Notes under the pieces: generated by a model
What the model was told of the DNA's origin: nothing
Seen by the model: the letters and a program-made list of their open reading frames with translations, nothing else
The model's database searches: none
Source of the DNA: Peristeroidobacter soli
Lineage (GTDB): Bacteria; Pseudomonadota; Gammaproteobacteria; Steroidobacterales; Steroidobacteraceae
Assembly: GCF_004138485.1 (NCBI RefSeq)
Contig: NZ_RYEV01000003.1
Span: forward strand, 992,001 to 1,056,000
Length of the DNA stretch: 64,000 nucleotides
Direction: 5' to 3'
Shown: positions 1 to 8,090 of the stretch, piece by piece
How the letters are laid out: each line of letters starts with the position of its first letter
How positions within the stretch are numbered: position 1 is the first letter of the stretch
Program-made: the position numbers and the translations under genes

Positions 1-1179
1 CCAGAAGATGTGTTGTCGGGAACCGCGGCAGTCGCCGATGCGCGGCCGTGGCAGCGAGTCGAGTCCGCGCCTTCGCCGGAGGCGCTGAGCACGTTGAGCC
101 AGATGCTGGGCGAAGCGCAGCGGCCATTTCTGTTAGCGGGCGGCAGCGGTTGGGATCAGGCGTCCTGCGCACAGTTGCAACGTTTCGCCGAGACTCAGCA
201 GATCGCCGTTGGATGTGAGTTTCGCTCGCAGGACTTGTTCGACAACGCGCATCCGAACTACGCCGGCGATGTCGGCATCGGCATCAATCCGAAGCTGGCC
301 GAGCGCGTGAAGGCGTCGGACCTGGTGATCGTGCTCGGCGCGCGGCTGGGCGAGATCACGACCAGTGGTTACGGTTTGATCGCCGGTCCGGTGCCGACAC
401 AGCGGCTGGTGCACATCTATCCGGAAGCTGACGAGCTGGGTCGTTTCTATCACGCCGATCTGATGATCAATGCGACCATGCCTGCGATGGCGCGAGCGCT
501 CGCGGCATTGCCCAAGGTCACGCGCGCGGAAGCGAAGGCGCAGGTCGTGGCTGCGAACGCGGATTATCAAGCGTGGCAAGCGCGCAAGGAGATCCCGGGC
601 AAGGTCCAGATGTGGGATGTGATTCAACACATGGATCGCGTGCTGCCGCCGGATGTCATCGTCACCAACGGCGCGGGCAACTACACGACCTGGGCGCATC
701 GATTTCATCGCTATCGCGGCTTCCGGACGCAGCTCGCGCCGGCATCGGGAGCGATGGGTTACGGCGTTCCCGCCGGCATCGCGGCGAAGGCGTTGTATCC
801 GAAACGCACGGTGATCTCGTTTGCTGGCGACGGTTGCTTTCTGATGACGGGCCAGGAACTGGCGACCGCGGTTCAGTATCAACTCAACGTCGTCATCATC
901 GTCGTCAACAACAACATGTATGGCACGATCCGCATGCACCAGGAACGCGACTATCCCGCCCGGGTGTATGGCACGTCGCTGGTGAACCCGGACTTCTGCG
1001 CGTTTGCCAGGGCATTTGGCGCTCACGGCGAGTTGGTGGAGACGACGGAACAATTCGGGCCGGCGTTGGAGCGGGCCCTGAACGCGGGCAAGCCGGCATT
1101 GATCGAAGTGCGTATCGATCCGGAAGCAATCACGCCGAACGCGACGTTGCAGTCGATCCGGAACGCCGCGCAGAAATAG
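1..1179 (+). CDS. Thiamine diphosphate-dependent enzyme, acetolactate-synthase-like (5' truncated)
   Basis: The reading frame is open from the first base, so the N-terminal pyrimidine-binding domain lies outside the window. What remains is the central domain (the FLLAGGSGW stretch, a cofactor/NAD-type Rossmann fold in this superfamily) and the C-terminal ThDP-binding domain, where the GDG...NN motif is visible as GDGCFLMTG followed about 25 residues later by NNNMYGTIRMHQ. Related enzymes include acetolactate synthase, benzoylformate decarboxylase and oxalyl-CoA decarboxylase. The residues seen do not decide the substrate, and no small regulatory subunit (ilvH type) follows, so a true biosynthetic IlvB is not supported. 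The next gene begins 28 bp downstream on the same strand. Confidence 0.85.
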   Translation, partial: PEDVLSGTAAVADARPWQRVESAPSPEALSTLSQMLGEAQRPFLLAGGSGWDQASCAQLQRFAETQQIAVGCEFRSQDLFDNAHPNYAGDVGIGINPKLAERVKASDLVIVLGARLGEITTSGYGLIAGPVPTQRLVHIYPEADELGRFYHADLMINATMPAMARALAALPKVTRAEAKAQVVAANADYQAWQARKEIPGKVQMWDVIQHMDRVLPPDVIVTNGAGNYTTWAHRFHRYRGFRTQLAPASGAMGYGVPAGIAAKALYPKRTVISFAGDGCFLMTGQELATAVQYQLNVVIIVVNNNMYGTIRMHQERDYPARVYGTSLVNPDFCAFARAFGAHGELVETTEQFGPALERALNAGKPALIEVRIDPEAITPNATLQSIRNAAQK

Positions 1180-1207
1180 TTCGAAGCTCGAAGCCTCGGG
1201 AGCCACG

Positions 1208-1786
1208 ATGCTTTACCTGATCTTGGGACTGGTGATCTTCCTGGGCGTGCACTCGCTGGAGATTTTCTCGCCGACGTTGCGGAGTGCCGCGGTCGCCCGG
1301 CTCGGCGAGAAGCCCTACAAAGGGATCTACTCGCTGCTCTCCATCATCGGCTTCGTGCTGCTGATCTGGGGCTATGGCCTCGCTCGCCAGCATCCCATCC
1401 TGGTGTACGCGCCGCCGTTATGGATGCGCCACCTCACGCTGCTCCTGATGCTGCCCGTGTTTCCATTGCTGCTGGCGGCTTACTTGCCCGGTCGTATCAA
1501 AGCGGCGGTGAAGCATCCAATGCTTGCAGCCGTGAAGATGTGGGCCTTCGCGCATCTGCTCGCCAATGGCATGCTGGCTGATGTGTTGCTGTTCGGTGGC
1601 TTTCTGCTCTGGGCCGTGGCCGATCGCATTTCGGTGAAGCGACGCGCGGTGCTCCGGCCGTTGCCGGGGCCGCCGCCGAGTAAATTCAACGACGTCATCG
1701 CCGTGGTGGGCGGTCTCGCGTTGTATGTGATTTTCGTCTTCTGGCTTCACCTGAAACTGATCGGGGTCCCGCCGCTGGCGCTGTAA
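1208..1786 (+). CDS. NnrU family integral membrane protein
   Basis: This 192-residue protein has about five or six hydrophobic segments. Its opening MLYLILGLVIFLGVHSLEIF and the following LGEKPYKGIYSLLS are typical of the NnrU family. NnrU was first linked to nitric oxide/nitrite respiration, but most homologues sit in genomes or contexts with no denitrification link and the biochemical role is unknown. The start has a plausible GGGAG ribosome site at about 1197-1201. No nir or nor genes are nearby, so no respiratory role should be assumed. Confidence 0.8.
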   Translation: MLYLILGLVIFLGVHSLEIFSPTLRSAAVARLGEKPYKGIYSLLSIIGFVLLIWGYGLARQHPILVYAPPLWMRHLTLLLMLPVFPLLLAAYLPGRIKAAVKHPMLAAVKMWAFAHLLANGMLADVLLFGGFLLWAVADRISVKRRAVLRPLPGPPPSKFNDVIAVVGGLALYVIFVFWLHLKLIGVPPLAL

Positions 1787-1812
1787 CTTTGGGTGTTCGC
1801 GACGCCAATGTA

Positions 1813-1827
1813 TGCAAAGACTTTGCA
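1813..1827. promoter_or_regulatory. 15-bp palindrome TGCAAAG-A-CTTTGCA
   Basis: A perfect inverted repeat with 7-nt arms around a single central base lies in the spacer upstream of the ABC exporter gene. The size fits a dimeric repressor operator. No regulator gene is adjacent, so the binding protein is unknown. Confidence 0.35.
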
Positions 1828-1908
1828 AATGGCGCTTGCTCAAAACAATCAACAATGATTCAATGACCGCTCTTCTCATTAGCCCCTAGCGAAGCAAGGA
1901 GGGCACCG

Positions 1909-1953
1909 ATGAAACCAATCACCATGCACCTCCCGCCGGTGCGTACCCGGTAA
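1909..1953 (+). CDS. Possible 14-residue leader peptide upstream of the ABC exporter
   Basis: An ATG preceded by a near-consensus Shine-Dalgarno sequence (AAGGAGGG, 1896-1903) opens a 14-codon frame, MKPITMHLPPVRTR, ending in TAA. The stop codon lies inside an inverted repeat that continues downstream. A strong ribosome site, a very short frame and overlapping secondary structure before a transporter gene are the usual marks of a ribosome-stalling leader. The Pro-Pro pair and the basic C-terminus would fit stalling. There is no direct evidence that it is translated. Confidence 0.35.
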   Translation: MKPITMHLPPVRTR

Positions 1954-1969
1954 TACCGGGCTCCCGGTA
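1946..1969 (+). promoter_or_regulatory. Three-armed inverted repeat overlapping the leader-peptide stop codon
   Basis: The arms read CCCGGTA (1946-1952), TACCGGG (1954-1960) and CCCGGTA (1963-1969). The middle arm can pair with either flank but not both, the geometry of an attenuation switch, and the leader TAA lies at the 1-2 junction. The loops are very short (1 and 2 nt for full pairing), so real hairpins would lose one or two closing pairs. A protein-binding site is an alternative. A second small inverted repeat (ACCCC..GGGGT) lies near 1988-2002. Confidence 0.35.
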
Positions 1970-2066
1970 GAAAAAACCGCGGCTTGACCCCATATCGGGG
2001 TGTTCGCCGCCTTCCCAGTTCGATCGGTTTCGCAAGGACGGCGCGTTCAACGCGCTTCGCTCAATC

Positions 2067-3866
2067 ATGGTCAAATCCCGCGTCGAGGGCTCGCAGGTCC
2101 TCCGTAATGTGCTGGTTTTTACGCTCCGCCATTGGGCTGAGCATAAAGTGCTCGTGTTCGTCGTGGCTGCGGCCATGATGCTCGCGACGGTCACGGAACT
2201 GGTCGTGCCGGTCTACGCCGGCCGGCTGGTGGACGCGCTCGCGCAGGGTCGCGAATTTGCTGACGTTGCGCTCGATGCCTTCCTCGTCATGGCGGGGTTG
2301 GGTTTGACGATGGTGGTGCTCCGTCACCTGGCGTGGTGGTCGATCGTGCCGCTCACGTTGGGAATGATGCGCAAGGTCTCGCAGGGCGCGTTTCATCGCG
2401 TGCAGCGCTTCTCGACGGACTGGCACAACAACAGTTTCGCCGGCTCCATCGTTCGGAAGATCACGCGCGGCATGTGGGCGCTCGACATGATCAATGACGT
2501 GCTGCTGCTCGCGTTGCTGCCCTCGTTGGTCGTGCTGGTTGGAACCGTGTTGCTGCTCGGTCAGCGCTGGCCCGTCATGGGCGTCGTGATGGCGCTGGGC
2601 TCCATTGCGTACGTCGTGCTGACGGTCGCGCTCGCGACACGTCTCATCGCTCCGGCTTCGCGCCTGTCGAATGCGCAGGACACGCGCATTGGTGGTGTGC
2701 TTGCGGACGCGCTCGGCGGAAACGCGGTGGTGAAATCGTTCGGTGCGGAGGCGCGCGAAGATGCGCGACTCAGTCGCGTGGTCGATAAATGGTCACGTCG
2801 TACGCATCGCACGTGGATGCTTCACACCTGGAGTGGCACGGGGCAGCTCGCGCTGCTGTGGTTCGTCCGGTCGGCCATCACCGCGACGGCTTTGTGGCTG
2901 TGGTGGCAGGGGCGGGCGACGCCGGGCGAGATCACTTATGTGCTGACGACGTACTTCGTCGTGCATGGATATCTGCGCGATATCGGTCAGCACGTGCATC
3001 ACTTGCAGCGTTCCGTGAACGAAATGGAAGAGATGGTTCAGCTGCATGCCGAGCCCATGGGGGTGGCGGATTCGCCGGGTGCTCAGCCGCTGAGTATCCA
3101 TGCGGGTGAGGTGAAGTTCGATCACGTGACGTTCTGTTACGCGGGTCAGCAGACGCCGCTGTATCGGGACTTGAACGTGCGGATCGCGCCGGGTGAGCGC
3201 ATTGGTCTGGTCGGGCATTCAGGCTCCGGCAAGACCACGTTCGTGAAACTGATCCAGCGACTGTACGACGTGACCGAGGGTCGAGTGCTGATCGACGGTC
3301 AGGATGTGGTGCATGCCACGCAGGAGTCGTTGCGCTCGCAGATCGCGATCGTGCAGCAGGAGCCCATTCTGTTTCATCGCAGTCTTGCCGAGAACATCTC
3401 GTATGCGCGGCCCGAGGCGACGATGGAAGATATCGAGCGGGCGGCTCGATTGGCGAATGCACACGACTTCATCGTGCGCTTGCCACGCGGGTATCAGACG
3501 CTGGTCGGCGAACGAGGGGTGAAGCTGTCCGGCGGTGAGCGGCAGCGCGTGGCGTTGGCGAGGGCGTTCCTGGCGAATGCGCCGATCCTGATTCTGGACG
3601 AGGCGACGTCGAGTCTCGACTCGGAGTCGGAAGCGCTGATTCAACAGGCGATGGATCGGTTGATGTCAGGGCGCACGTCTATCGTGATTGCGCATCGATT
3701 GTCGACGGTGCGAGCGATGGATCGGATTCTGGTGTTCGAGCACGGGCGCATCGTGGAGGAGGGTTCGCACGAGGCGCTGCTGCGCAGGCCGCACGGACAT
3801 TACAAGCGGCTGTTCGAACGGCAGTCGGGCGGGGCAACTCCGCAGTTGGCTCGAGAAGCGGGCTAA
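2067..3866 (+). CDS. ABC exporter, fused transmembrane and ATPase domains
   Basis: This 599-residue half-transporter has the order of MsbA/LmrA-type exporters: an N-terminal six-helix membrane domain (about residues 20-310), then a nucleotide-binding domain with Walker A GHSGSGKTT, Q-loop IVQQEPILF, signature LSGGERQRVALARA, Walker B ILILDEATSSLD and the H-loop in IAHRLSTV. It should homodimerise in the inner membrane and export a lipid, drug or peptide; the substrate cannot be read from sequence. The 280-bp upstream spacer carries a palindrome, a possible leader peptide and an inverted repeat, so expression may be conditional. A strong intrinsic terminator follows the gene. Confidence 0.92.
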   Translation: MVKSRVEGSQVLRNVLVFTLRHWAEHKVLVFVVAAAMMLATVTELVVPVYAGRLVDALAQGREFADVALDAFLVMAGLGLTMVVLRHLAWWSIVPLTLGMMRKVSQGAFHRVQRFSTDWHNNSFAGSIVRKITRGMWALDMINDVLLLALLPSLVVLVGTVLLLGQRWPVMGVVMALGSIAYVVLTVALATRLIAPASRLSNAQDTRIGGVLADALGGNAVVKSFGAEAREDARLSRVVDKWSRRTHRTWMLHTWSGTGQLALLWFVRSAITATALWLWWQGRATPGEITYVLTTYFVVHGYLRDIGQHVHHLQRSVNEMEEMVQLHAEPMGVADSPGAQPLSIHAGEVKFDHVTFCYAGQQTPLYRDLNVRIAPGERIGLVGHSGSGKTTFVKLIQRLYDVTEGRVLIDGQDVVHATQESLRSQIAIVQQEPILFHRSLAENISYARPEATMEDIERAARLANAHDFIVRLPRGYQTLVGERGVKLSGGERQRVALARAFLANAPILILDEATSSLDSESEALIQQAMDRLMSGRTSIVIAHRLSTVRAMDRILVFEHGRIVEEGSHEALLRRPHGHYKRLFERQSGGATPQLAREAG

Positions 3867-3886
3867 AGAAGACCTTCACCCCCTGG

Positions 3887-3940
3887 CCCCCTCTCCCGTC
3901 GTGTACACGTCGGGAGAGGGGGAATTCTTTTTTTATTTTT
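3887..3940 (+). terminator. Strong intrinsic terminator after the ABC exporter
   Basis: A near-perfect hairpin spans 3887-3922. Twelve pairs (CCCCCTCTCCCG with its complement) are followed, after one T-T mismatch, by five further pairs. The hairpin is directly followed by a T-rich run (3928-3940, broken by one A). The T tract is only on the plus strand, so the terminator serves the upstream ABC gene. Confidence 0.85.
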
Positions 3941-4004
3941 CCCCCTGCGGGGCGCAAGCAAGAATTTCTCGGGATGGGGCGCCTGTCTGGCGCGGCGAGC
4001 TGGC

Positions 4005-4406
4005 TCAGAGGTAGCTGGTGATGGCGGGCGCGTTGTTCCAATTGTCGTGCTTGCCGTCGACATAAACGACCGGCGCGGCCGCCAGCTCTTCGGGCGTCGC
4101 ATTCTCCAGGCAGCCGAGGTTGACGCCGTAAATTCGTTGGCCGTCGGGCGTGTTGCCGATGCCGAAACTCCGTACCCCGCAATGTTTGCAGAAGTAATGT
4201 TCGTTACGGCGGGTGTTGAACAAATATTTGGTCAGCTCGGCCTCGCCCGACAGCAGCCGGAACTGTTCCGGCATCACGATCGCCGGCCAGAAACGATTTC
4301 TGGCGCAGATCGAGCAATTACAGCGATAGGTCGGTTGCGTCAGATCGATGTCCGCTTCGAACCGGACCGCGCCACAGTGGCAGCTGCCTGAATAGGTTTT
4401 GAGCAT
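4005..4406 (-). CDS. GFA/Mss4-like zinc-binding protein
   Basis: This 133-residue protein carries the GFA (glutathione-dependent formaldehyde-activating enzyme-like) fold. Zinc ligands are visible as SCHCG near the N-terminus, CNCSIC near residues 30-35 and CKHCG near residues 74-77. Family members are small cytosolic zinc proteins and the few with assigned activities bind glutathione or formaldehyde adducts. A precise reaction should not be claimed. It is the downstream member of a minus-strand pair with the DUF1203 gene, 18 bp away. Confidence 0.85.
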   Translation of the reverse strand: MLKTYSGSCHCGAVRFEADIDLTQPTYRCNCSICARNRFWPAIVMPEQFRLLSGEAELTKYLFNTRRNEHYFCKHCGVRSFGIGNTPDGQRIYGVNLGCLENATPEELAAAPVVYVDGKHDNWNNAPAITSYL

Positions 4407-4424
4407 GCGACCACGATAGCATGG

Positions 4425-4892
4425 CTATGCGCGGTCCACTCGGGCGGCAAAGCAGCCCCACTTCGCATTATGAACATGAAGATAGGCGACGGCGGGATTG
4501 CTGAACAGCTGTTCGATCAGATTTTCGATGGCGGTGCCCGGTGCCACTTCCGCCGCCTTCATCATTCCTTGTGAATCGAAAGCACGCAGCGACAACAGGC
4601 GAGGGCGCAGTAGCTGAGGAACCTCGTCGACTTCGAGGTGCGCTTCGGCGGCGGACTCGCGGACATAAATCGCGTGACGCGAGCGATACGGCGTGGCGAC
4701 CGGCAGGTGTTCGTAGTTCAGCAGAAGCAACTTCTCGCCAACCTCGGCATCCTGGAGGCTGACGCGGCAAGGAAAGCCGGGACGTTCATCGGCGGTGACG
4801 CGAACGGCACCCTGGCGCGCCAACTCCGCCTCGGACATCGCGAACAAGGCGGAGAACTGGCTGAGCGGCAGGCCGGTGATTTGAAAGCTCAT
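4425..4892 (-). CDS. DUF1203 domain protein
   Basis: A 155-residue cytosolic protein opening MSFQITGLPLSQF, with PGFPCRVSLQDAEVGEKLLLLNYEH and a C-terminal VAYLHVHNAKWGCFAARVDRA region. These are the conserved blocks of DUF1203, a family of unknown function common in proteobacteria. The ATG at 4892 was chosen because it begins the conserved domain; the frame is open further upstream, but that part is Arg/Gln-rich and looks non-coding. It is probably co-transcribed with the GFA gene. Confidence 0.85.
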   Translation of the reverse strand: MSFQITGLPLSQFSALFAMSEAELARQGAVRVTADERPGFPCRVSLQDAEVGEKLLLLNYEHLPVATPYRSRHAIYVRESAAEAHLEVDEVPQLLRPRLLSLRAFDSQGMMKAAEVAPGTAIENLIEQLFSNPAVAYLHVHNAKWGCFAARVDRA

Positions 4893-5003
4893 GGTCGACT
4901 CCGGAAGGGGGGATCGAGGGTGCCAGCTTGCCGCGCGTGGCTGCGGGCGGCACTCCGCTTCTTGCCCACGTTTTCGTGAGCTGCGCTGGTAACATCGCGA
5001 GCC

Positions 5004-5864
5004 ATGCACCCTCTTGCGATCGCCGCCGTCCTGCTGGCGGCGTTTACTCACGCCACCTGGAATCTGGCCGCCAAGCGCGCCTCGGGCTCGCGGCATTTTG
5101 TTTGGTTGTATTCGCTGGGCTCGATCATTCTGTATGCGCCGGCGGTGCTGTGGGTTTTCATGTCCACGCGGCCGCAGCTCGAAACTGCGCATTGGCTGGC
5201 GTTGTTGATGACCGGCATTCTGCACATGGGCTATTCGCTCACGCTGCAGGCGGGTTATCGGGTTTCCGATTTGTCGCTGGTGTATCCGCTGGCTCGCGGT
5301 ACCGGTCCACTGCTGTCATTTCTCGCCGCGACTTTCATCTTGCACGAGCCGGCCGGCCTGGTTTCGGTGCTCGGCGTACTGCTGATCGTCGCTGGCATCC
5401 TGCTGGTGTCCGGTCTGGCGAATGAAGCTCACAAGGCGCCGCGTGCCGGCATTGCGCTCGGCATGCTCACCGGTGTGTTCATCGCGGGCTACACGATCAA
5501 TGATGGCTGGGCGGTGAAGGCGTTGATGTTGTCGCCGTTCCTGATCGACTTCAGCGGCAATCTATTGCGGCTCGTCGTGCTGGCGCCGATGGCGCTCAAG
5601 GATCCGCCGGCGCTGCTTGCCGAGTGGCGAATGTATCGAAACCCTATTCTGATCGTCGCCGTGCTCGGCCCGCTGGGGTACATCCTGGTGCTGTACGCGA
5701 TGAAAGTTGCGCCGATCGGTCACGTTGCGCCCATGCGAGAACTGGCGACGTTGATCGGAACCTACTTCGGTGCGCGTCTGCTCAAGGAGCAGGTGACGCC
5801 GATACGATTGACGGGAGCCGTGCTCATCGTGACCGGCGTCATTGCTCTCGCGGTCACTGGCTAG
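5004..5864 (+). CDS. EamA/DMT-family permease
   Basis: This 286-residue protein has about ten hydrophobic helices arranged as two repeated EamA halves, the usual build of drug/metabolite transporters. Family features seen are the N-terminal FTHATWNLAAKR segment and the Pro/Gly-rich VYPLARGTGPLLS motif in the first half, with its counterpart VAPMRELATLIGTYFGARLL in the second. Substrate is unknown; family members export amino acids, metabolites or drugs. The last 11 bp overlap, tail to tail, the MFS gene on the other strand. Confidence 0.88.
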   Translation: MHPLAIAAVLLAAFTHATWNLAAKRASGSRHFVWLYSLGSIILYAPAVLWVFMSTRPQLETAHWLALLMTGILHMGYSLTLQAGYRVSDLSLVYPLARGTGPLLSFLAATFILHEPAGLVSVLGVLLIVAGILLVSGLANEAHKAPRAGIALGMLTGVFIAGYTINDGWAVKALMLSPFLIDFSGNLLRLVVLAPMALKDPPALLAEWRMYRNPILIVAVLGPLGYILVLYAMKVAPIGHVAPMRELATLIGTYFGARLLKEQVTPIRLTGAVLIVTGVIALAVTG

Positions 5865-7026
5865 CGCACGACGCCGTCTCGAGTCGCGACGCTCGCAATC
5901 CTTTGAGTGCCAGCGCCGCGGCGATCAGCGGCAGCAGCGCTGCGATCCACGGCAGCGCCGGCAAGCCGGGGCCGTGATCGATCACTGTGCCGCCCAGCCA
6001 GGCGCCGAGCGCGTTGCCGAGATTGAAGGCGCCGATGTTGAAGCTGGAGGCCAGGCTCTGGCCGGCGCCGTTGGATTTCTCCAGCACCCACATTTGCAGT
6101 GGCGGAACCGTCGCGAACGAGGCCGCGCCGAGCAGCGCGACGAATACCACCATCGCGATTGCGTCGTGAACGGCGAACGTCATCAGGCCAAGTACGGCCG
6201 CCAGCGCGAGTAACGAGCCGATCAGCGTCGTTTCCAGATAGCGATCCGCCAGCTTGCCGCCGACGATGTTGCCCACGACCAGCCCACCGCCGAAAACCAG
6301 CAGCACAAGTGAGACTGCCTGTTCGCTGACGTGTGTGAGCTGGGTGAGCATCGGCGCGATGTAGGTGAACACTACGAACATGCCGCCGAAGCCGAAGACG
6401 GTCGTCAGCAAGGCCAGAACGACCGGTCCGCGCGCCAGCGCGCGAAGGTCGCTACGCCAATCACCTTCCTCGATCTGTCCGGCATCACGTGGCACGAGTA
6501 GCGCAATGACGGCGAGCGCGAACGCGCCAATGCCGACGACGGCCCAGAAAGTCGCGCGCCATCCGGCCATCTGTCCGAGCCAGGTGCCGAACGGAACGCC
6601 GAGCACGGTCGCGATGGTCAGGCCGGTGAACATGATGGCGATGGCTGACGCACGCTGTTGAGGTGCGACCAATTGTGTCGCGACCACTGATCCGACCCCG
6701 AAGAACGTGCCGTGTGCGAAGGCCGTGAGTATGCGAGCCGCTAACAAACCCAAGTAATTCGGCGCGAGGGCGCAGGCCAGGTTGCCGATCGTAAAGATCG
6801 CCATCAACGCGAGCAGCGTCGCTTTGCGAGGCCAGCGAGCTGTGACCACAGTCATGATCGGAGCGCCCAGCATGACGCCGAGCGCATAACCGGAAATCAA
6901 CATGCCGGCGGCGGAGATGGACACATCGAGGTCGCCGCTGACCTGCAGCAGCAAGCCCATGATCACGAATTCTGTAACGCCGATTCCGAAGGCGCCGACC
7001 GCGAGCGCGTATAAGGCAAGAGGCAT
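5854..7026 (-). CDS. MFS transporter, AraJ/arabinose-efflux-like
   Basis: A 390-residue, 12-helix major facilitator. Seen are the N-terminal GAFGIGVTEFVIMGLL block typical of DHA1 sugar/drug efflux members, the inter-helix motif RWPRKATLLALMA after TM2, and motif C-like glycines (GLTIATVLGVPFGTWLGQ). The frame extends upstream to 7293, but the ATG at 7026 is where the hydrophobic N-terminus begins and gives the usual length. It is divergent from a LysR regulator, a common arrangement for inducible efflux pumps, so that regulator probably controls it. It ends inside the convergent EamA gene (11-bp overlap). Confidence 0.9.
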   Translation of the reverse strand: MPLALYALAVGAFGIGVTEFVIMGLLLQVSGDLDVSISAAGMLISGYALGVMLGAPIMTVVTARWPRKATLLALMAIFTIGNLACALAPNYLGLLAARILTAFAHGTFFGVGSVVATQLVAPQQRASAIAIMFTGLTIATVLGVPFGTWLGQMAGWRATFWAVVGIGAFALAVIALLVPRDAGQIEEGDWRSDLRALARGPVVLALLTTVFGFGGMFVVFTYIAPMLTQLTHVSEQAVSLVLLVFGGGLVVGNIVGGKLADRYLETTLIGSLLALAAVLGLMTFAVHDAIAMVVFVALLGAASFATVPPLQMWVLEKSNGAGQSLASSFNIGAFNLGNALGAWLGGTVIDHGPGLPALPWIAALLPLIAAALALKGLRASRLETASCASQ

Positions 7027-7112
7027 GACCTGTTCCGAGGAGGCTGAGGGAAGGCAATGATGCGGGCCGGATGGATTGCTGATAAGAATGTCCGCATACA
7101 CGACCGTCGTGC

Positions 7113-7127
7113 ATTCGATGAACGAAT
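7113..7127. promoter_or_regulatory. Candidate LysR-type operator between the MFS and LysR genes
   Basis: An inverted repeat ATTCG-N5-CGAAT contains the T-N11-A pattern (T7114, A7126) expected for LysR-family sites. It lies 12 bp before the LysR start codon and about 90 bp before the divergent MFS start, so it could serve autoregulation and activation of the pump. The motif is short and could occur by chance. Confidence 0.4.
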
Positions 7128-7139
7128 CGGGACCGCGCC

Positions 7140-8036
7140 ATGGACAACAGAACCGGTGAAATCGAGGCCTTTTTGCGTAGTGTCGAGGGTGGCAGCTTCG
7201 CGGCGGCGGCCAAGACGCTACGACAAACGCCGTCCGCCGTGAGCCGCAGCGTCGCGCGCCTCGAAGCCCGGCTCGGCGTGCGATTGCTGGCACGGACCAC
7301 GCGTTCGCTGTCCGTCACGCCAGAGGGTGAGAAGTTCCGGGCGCAGGCGCAGAAGCTGCTGATGGATCTGGATGAATTGGAGCGCTCGTTCACGACGGAC
7401 AAGAGCGAACCGCGCGGTCGACTGCGAGTGAATGCGTCGACGCCTTTCGGCATTCATCAGCTGTTGCCGGCGCTGCCGGAATTCCTGCGACGGTATCCGA
7501 AGATCACGGTGGACCTGTCGCTGAGCGACGCGTTGGTCGATCTGGTGGGCGAGCGGGTGGACGTCGCGATTCGCCACGGGGCGTTGCGTGACTCGTCACT
7601 GCGAGCGCGGAAGTTGGGGAGCAGCCGGTGGCTGGTGGTGGCTTCGCCGGAATATTTGCAACGTCACGGCACGCCGCAGACACCGACGGAGCTCGATCAG
7701 CACAACTGCCTGAACTTCAACTACCGGCGTTCCATCGAGGGCTGGACGTTCCGGGTCGGCAACCGGAGCAAACAATTTCAGGTCGCGGGGAATTTTCTGG
7801 CGAACTCGGGGGAGTCGTTGCGGCTGATGTGCGTGGGTGGGGCGGGGATTGCGAGGCTGGCGGATTTTCTCGTGGGGGGCGATGTGCGTGCGGGTCGCCT
7901 CGTTCCGCTACTGCAGGATTACATCAAGGCCGATAGTGAAGATATCCATGCGTTGTATATCGGGCATGCTCGGCTTGCGGCGCGAGTGCGGGTGTTCATG
8001 GATTTTCTGGTGGAACGGGTCACCGTCACGGACTGA
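7140..8036 (+). CDS. LysR-family transcriptional regulator
   Basis: This 298-residue protein has an N-terminal winged HTH (about residues 5-64: GEIEAFLRSVEGGSFAAAAK, then TPSAVSRSVARLEARLGVRLLARTTR), a linker helix and a periplasmic-binding-like effector domain from about residue 90. It closely follows the pattern of LysR proteins that regulate a divergently transcribed efflux gene, here the MFS transporter. Effector unknown. The 113-bp intergenic space holds a T-N11-A inverted repeat. Confidence 0.93.
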   Translation: MDNRTGEIEAFLRSVEGGSFAAAAKTLRQTPSAVSRSVARLEARLGVRLLARTTRSLSVTPEGEKFRAQAQKLLMDLDELERSFTTDKSEPRGRLRVNASTPFGIHQLLPALPEFLRRYPKITVDLSLSDALVDLVGERVDVAIRHGALRDSSLRARKLGSSRWLVVASPEYLQRHGTPQTPTELDQHNCLNFNYRRSIEGWTFRVGNRSKQFQVAGNFLANSGESLRLMCVGGAGIARLADFLVGGDVRAGRLVPLLQDYIKADSEDIHALYIGHARLAARVRVFMDFLVERVTVTD

Positions 8037-8090
8037 ACTTGGCCGCGGCTGCGGCGTTGATCTCGGTCAGCACTGCACAGGAGAGCGTTC

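Noticed and set aside
133-1206. 357-codon frame antisense to the ThDP enzyme
   Set aside because: The plus strand shows clear ThDP-binding motifs; the antisense product is Arg/His-rich and featureless.
1208-1786. Denitrification-linked role for the NnrU-like gene
   Set aside because: No nir, nor or related genes are nearby, and most NnrU homologues have no such link.
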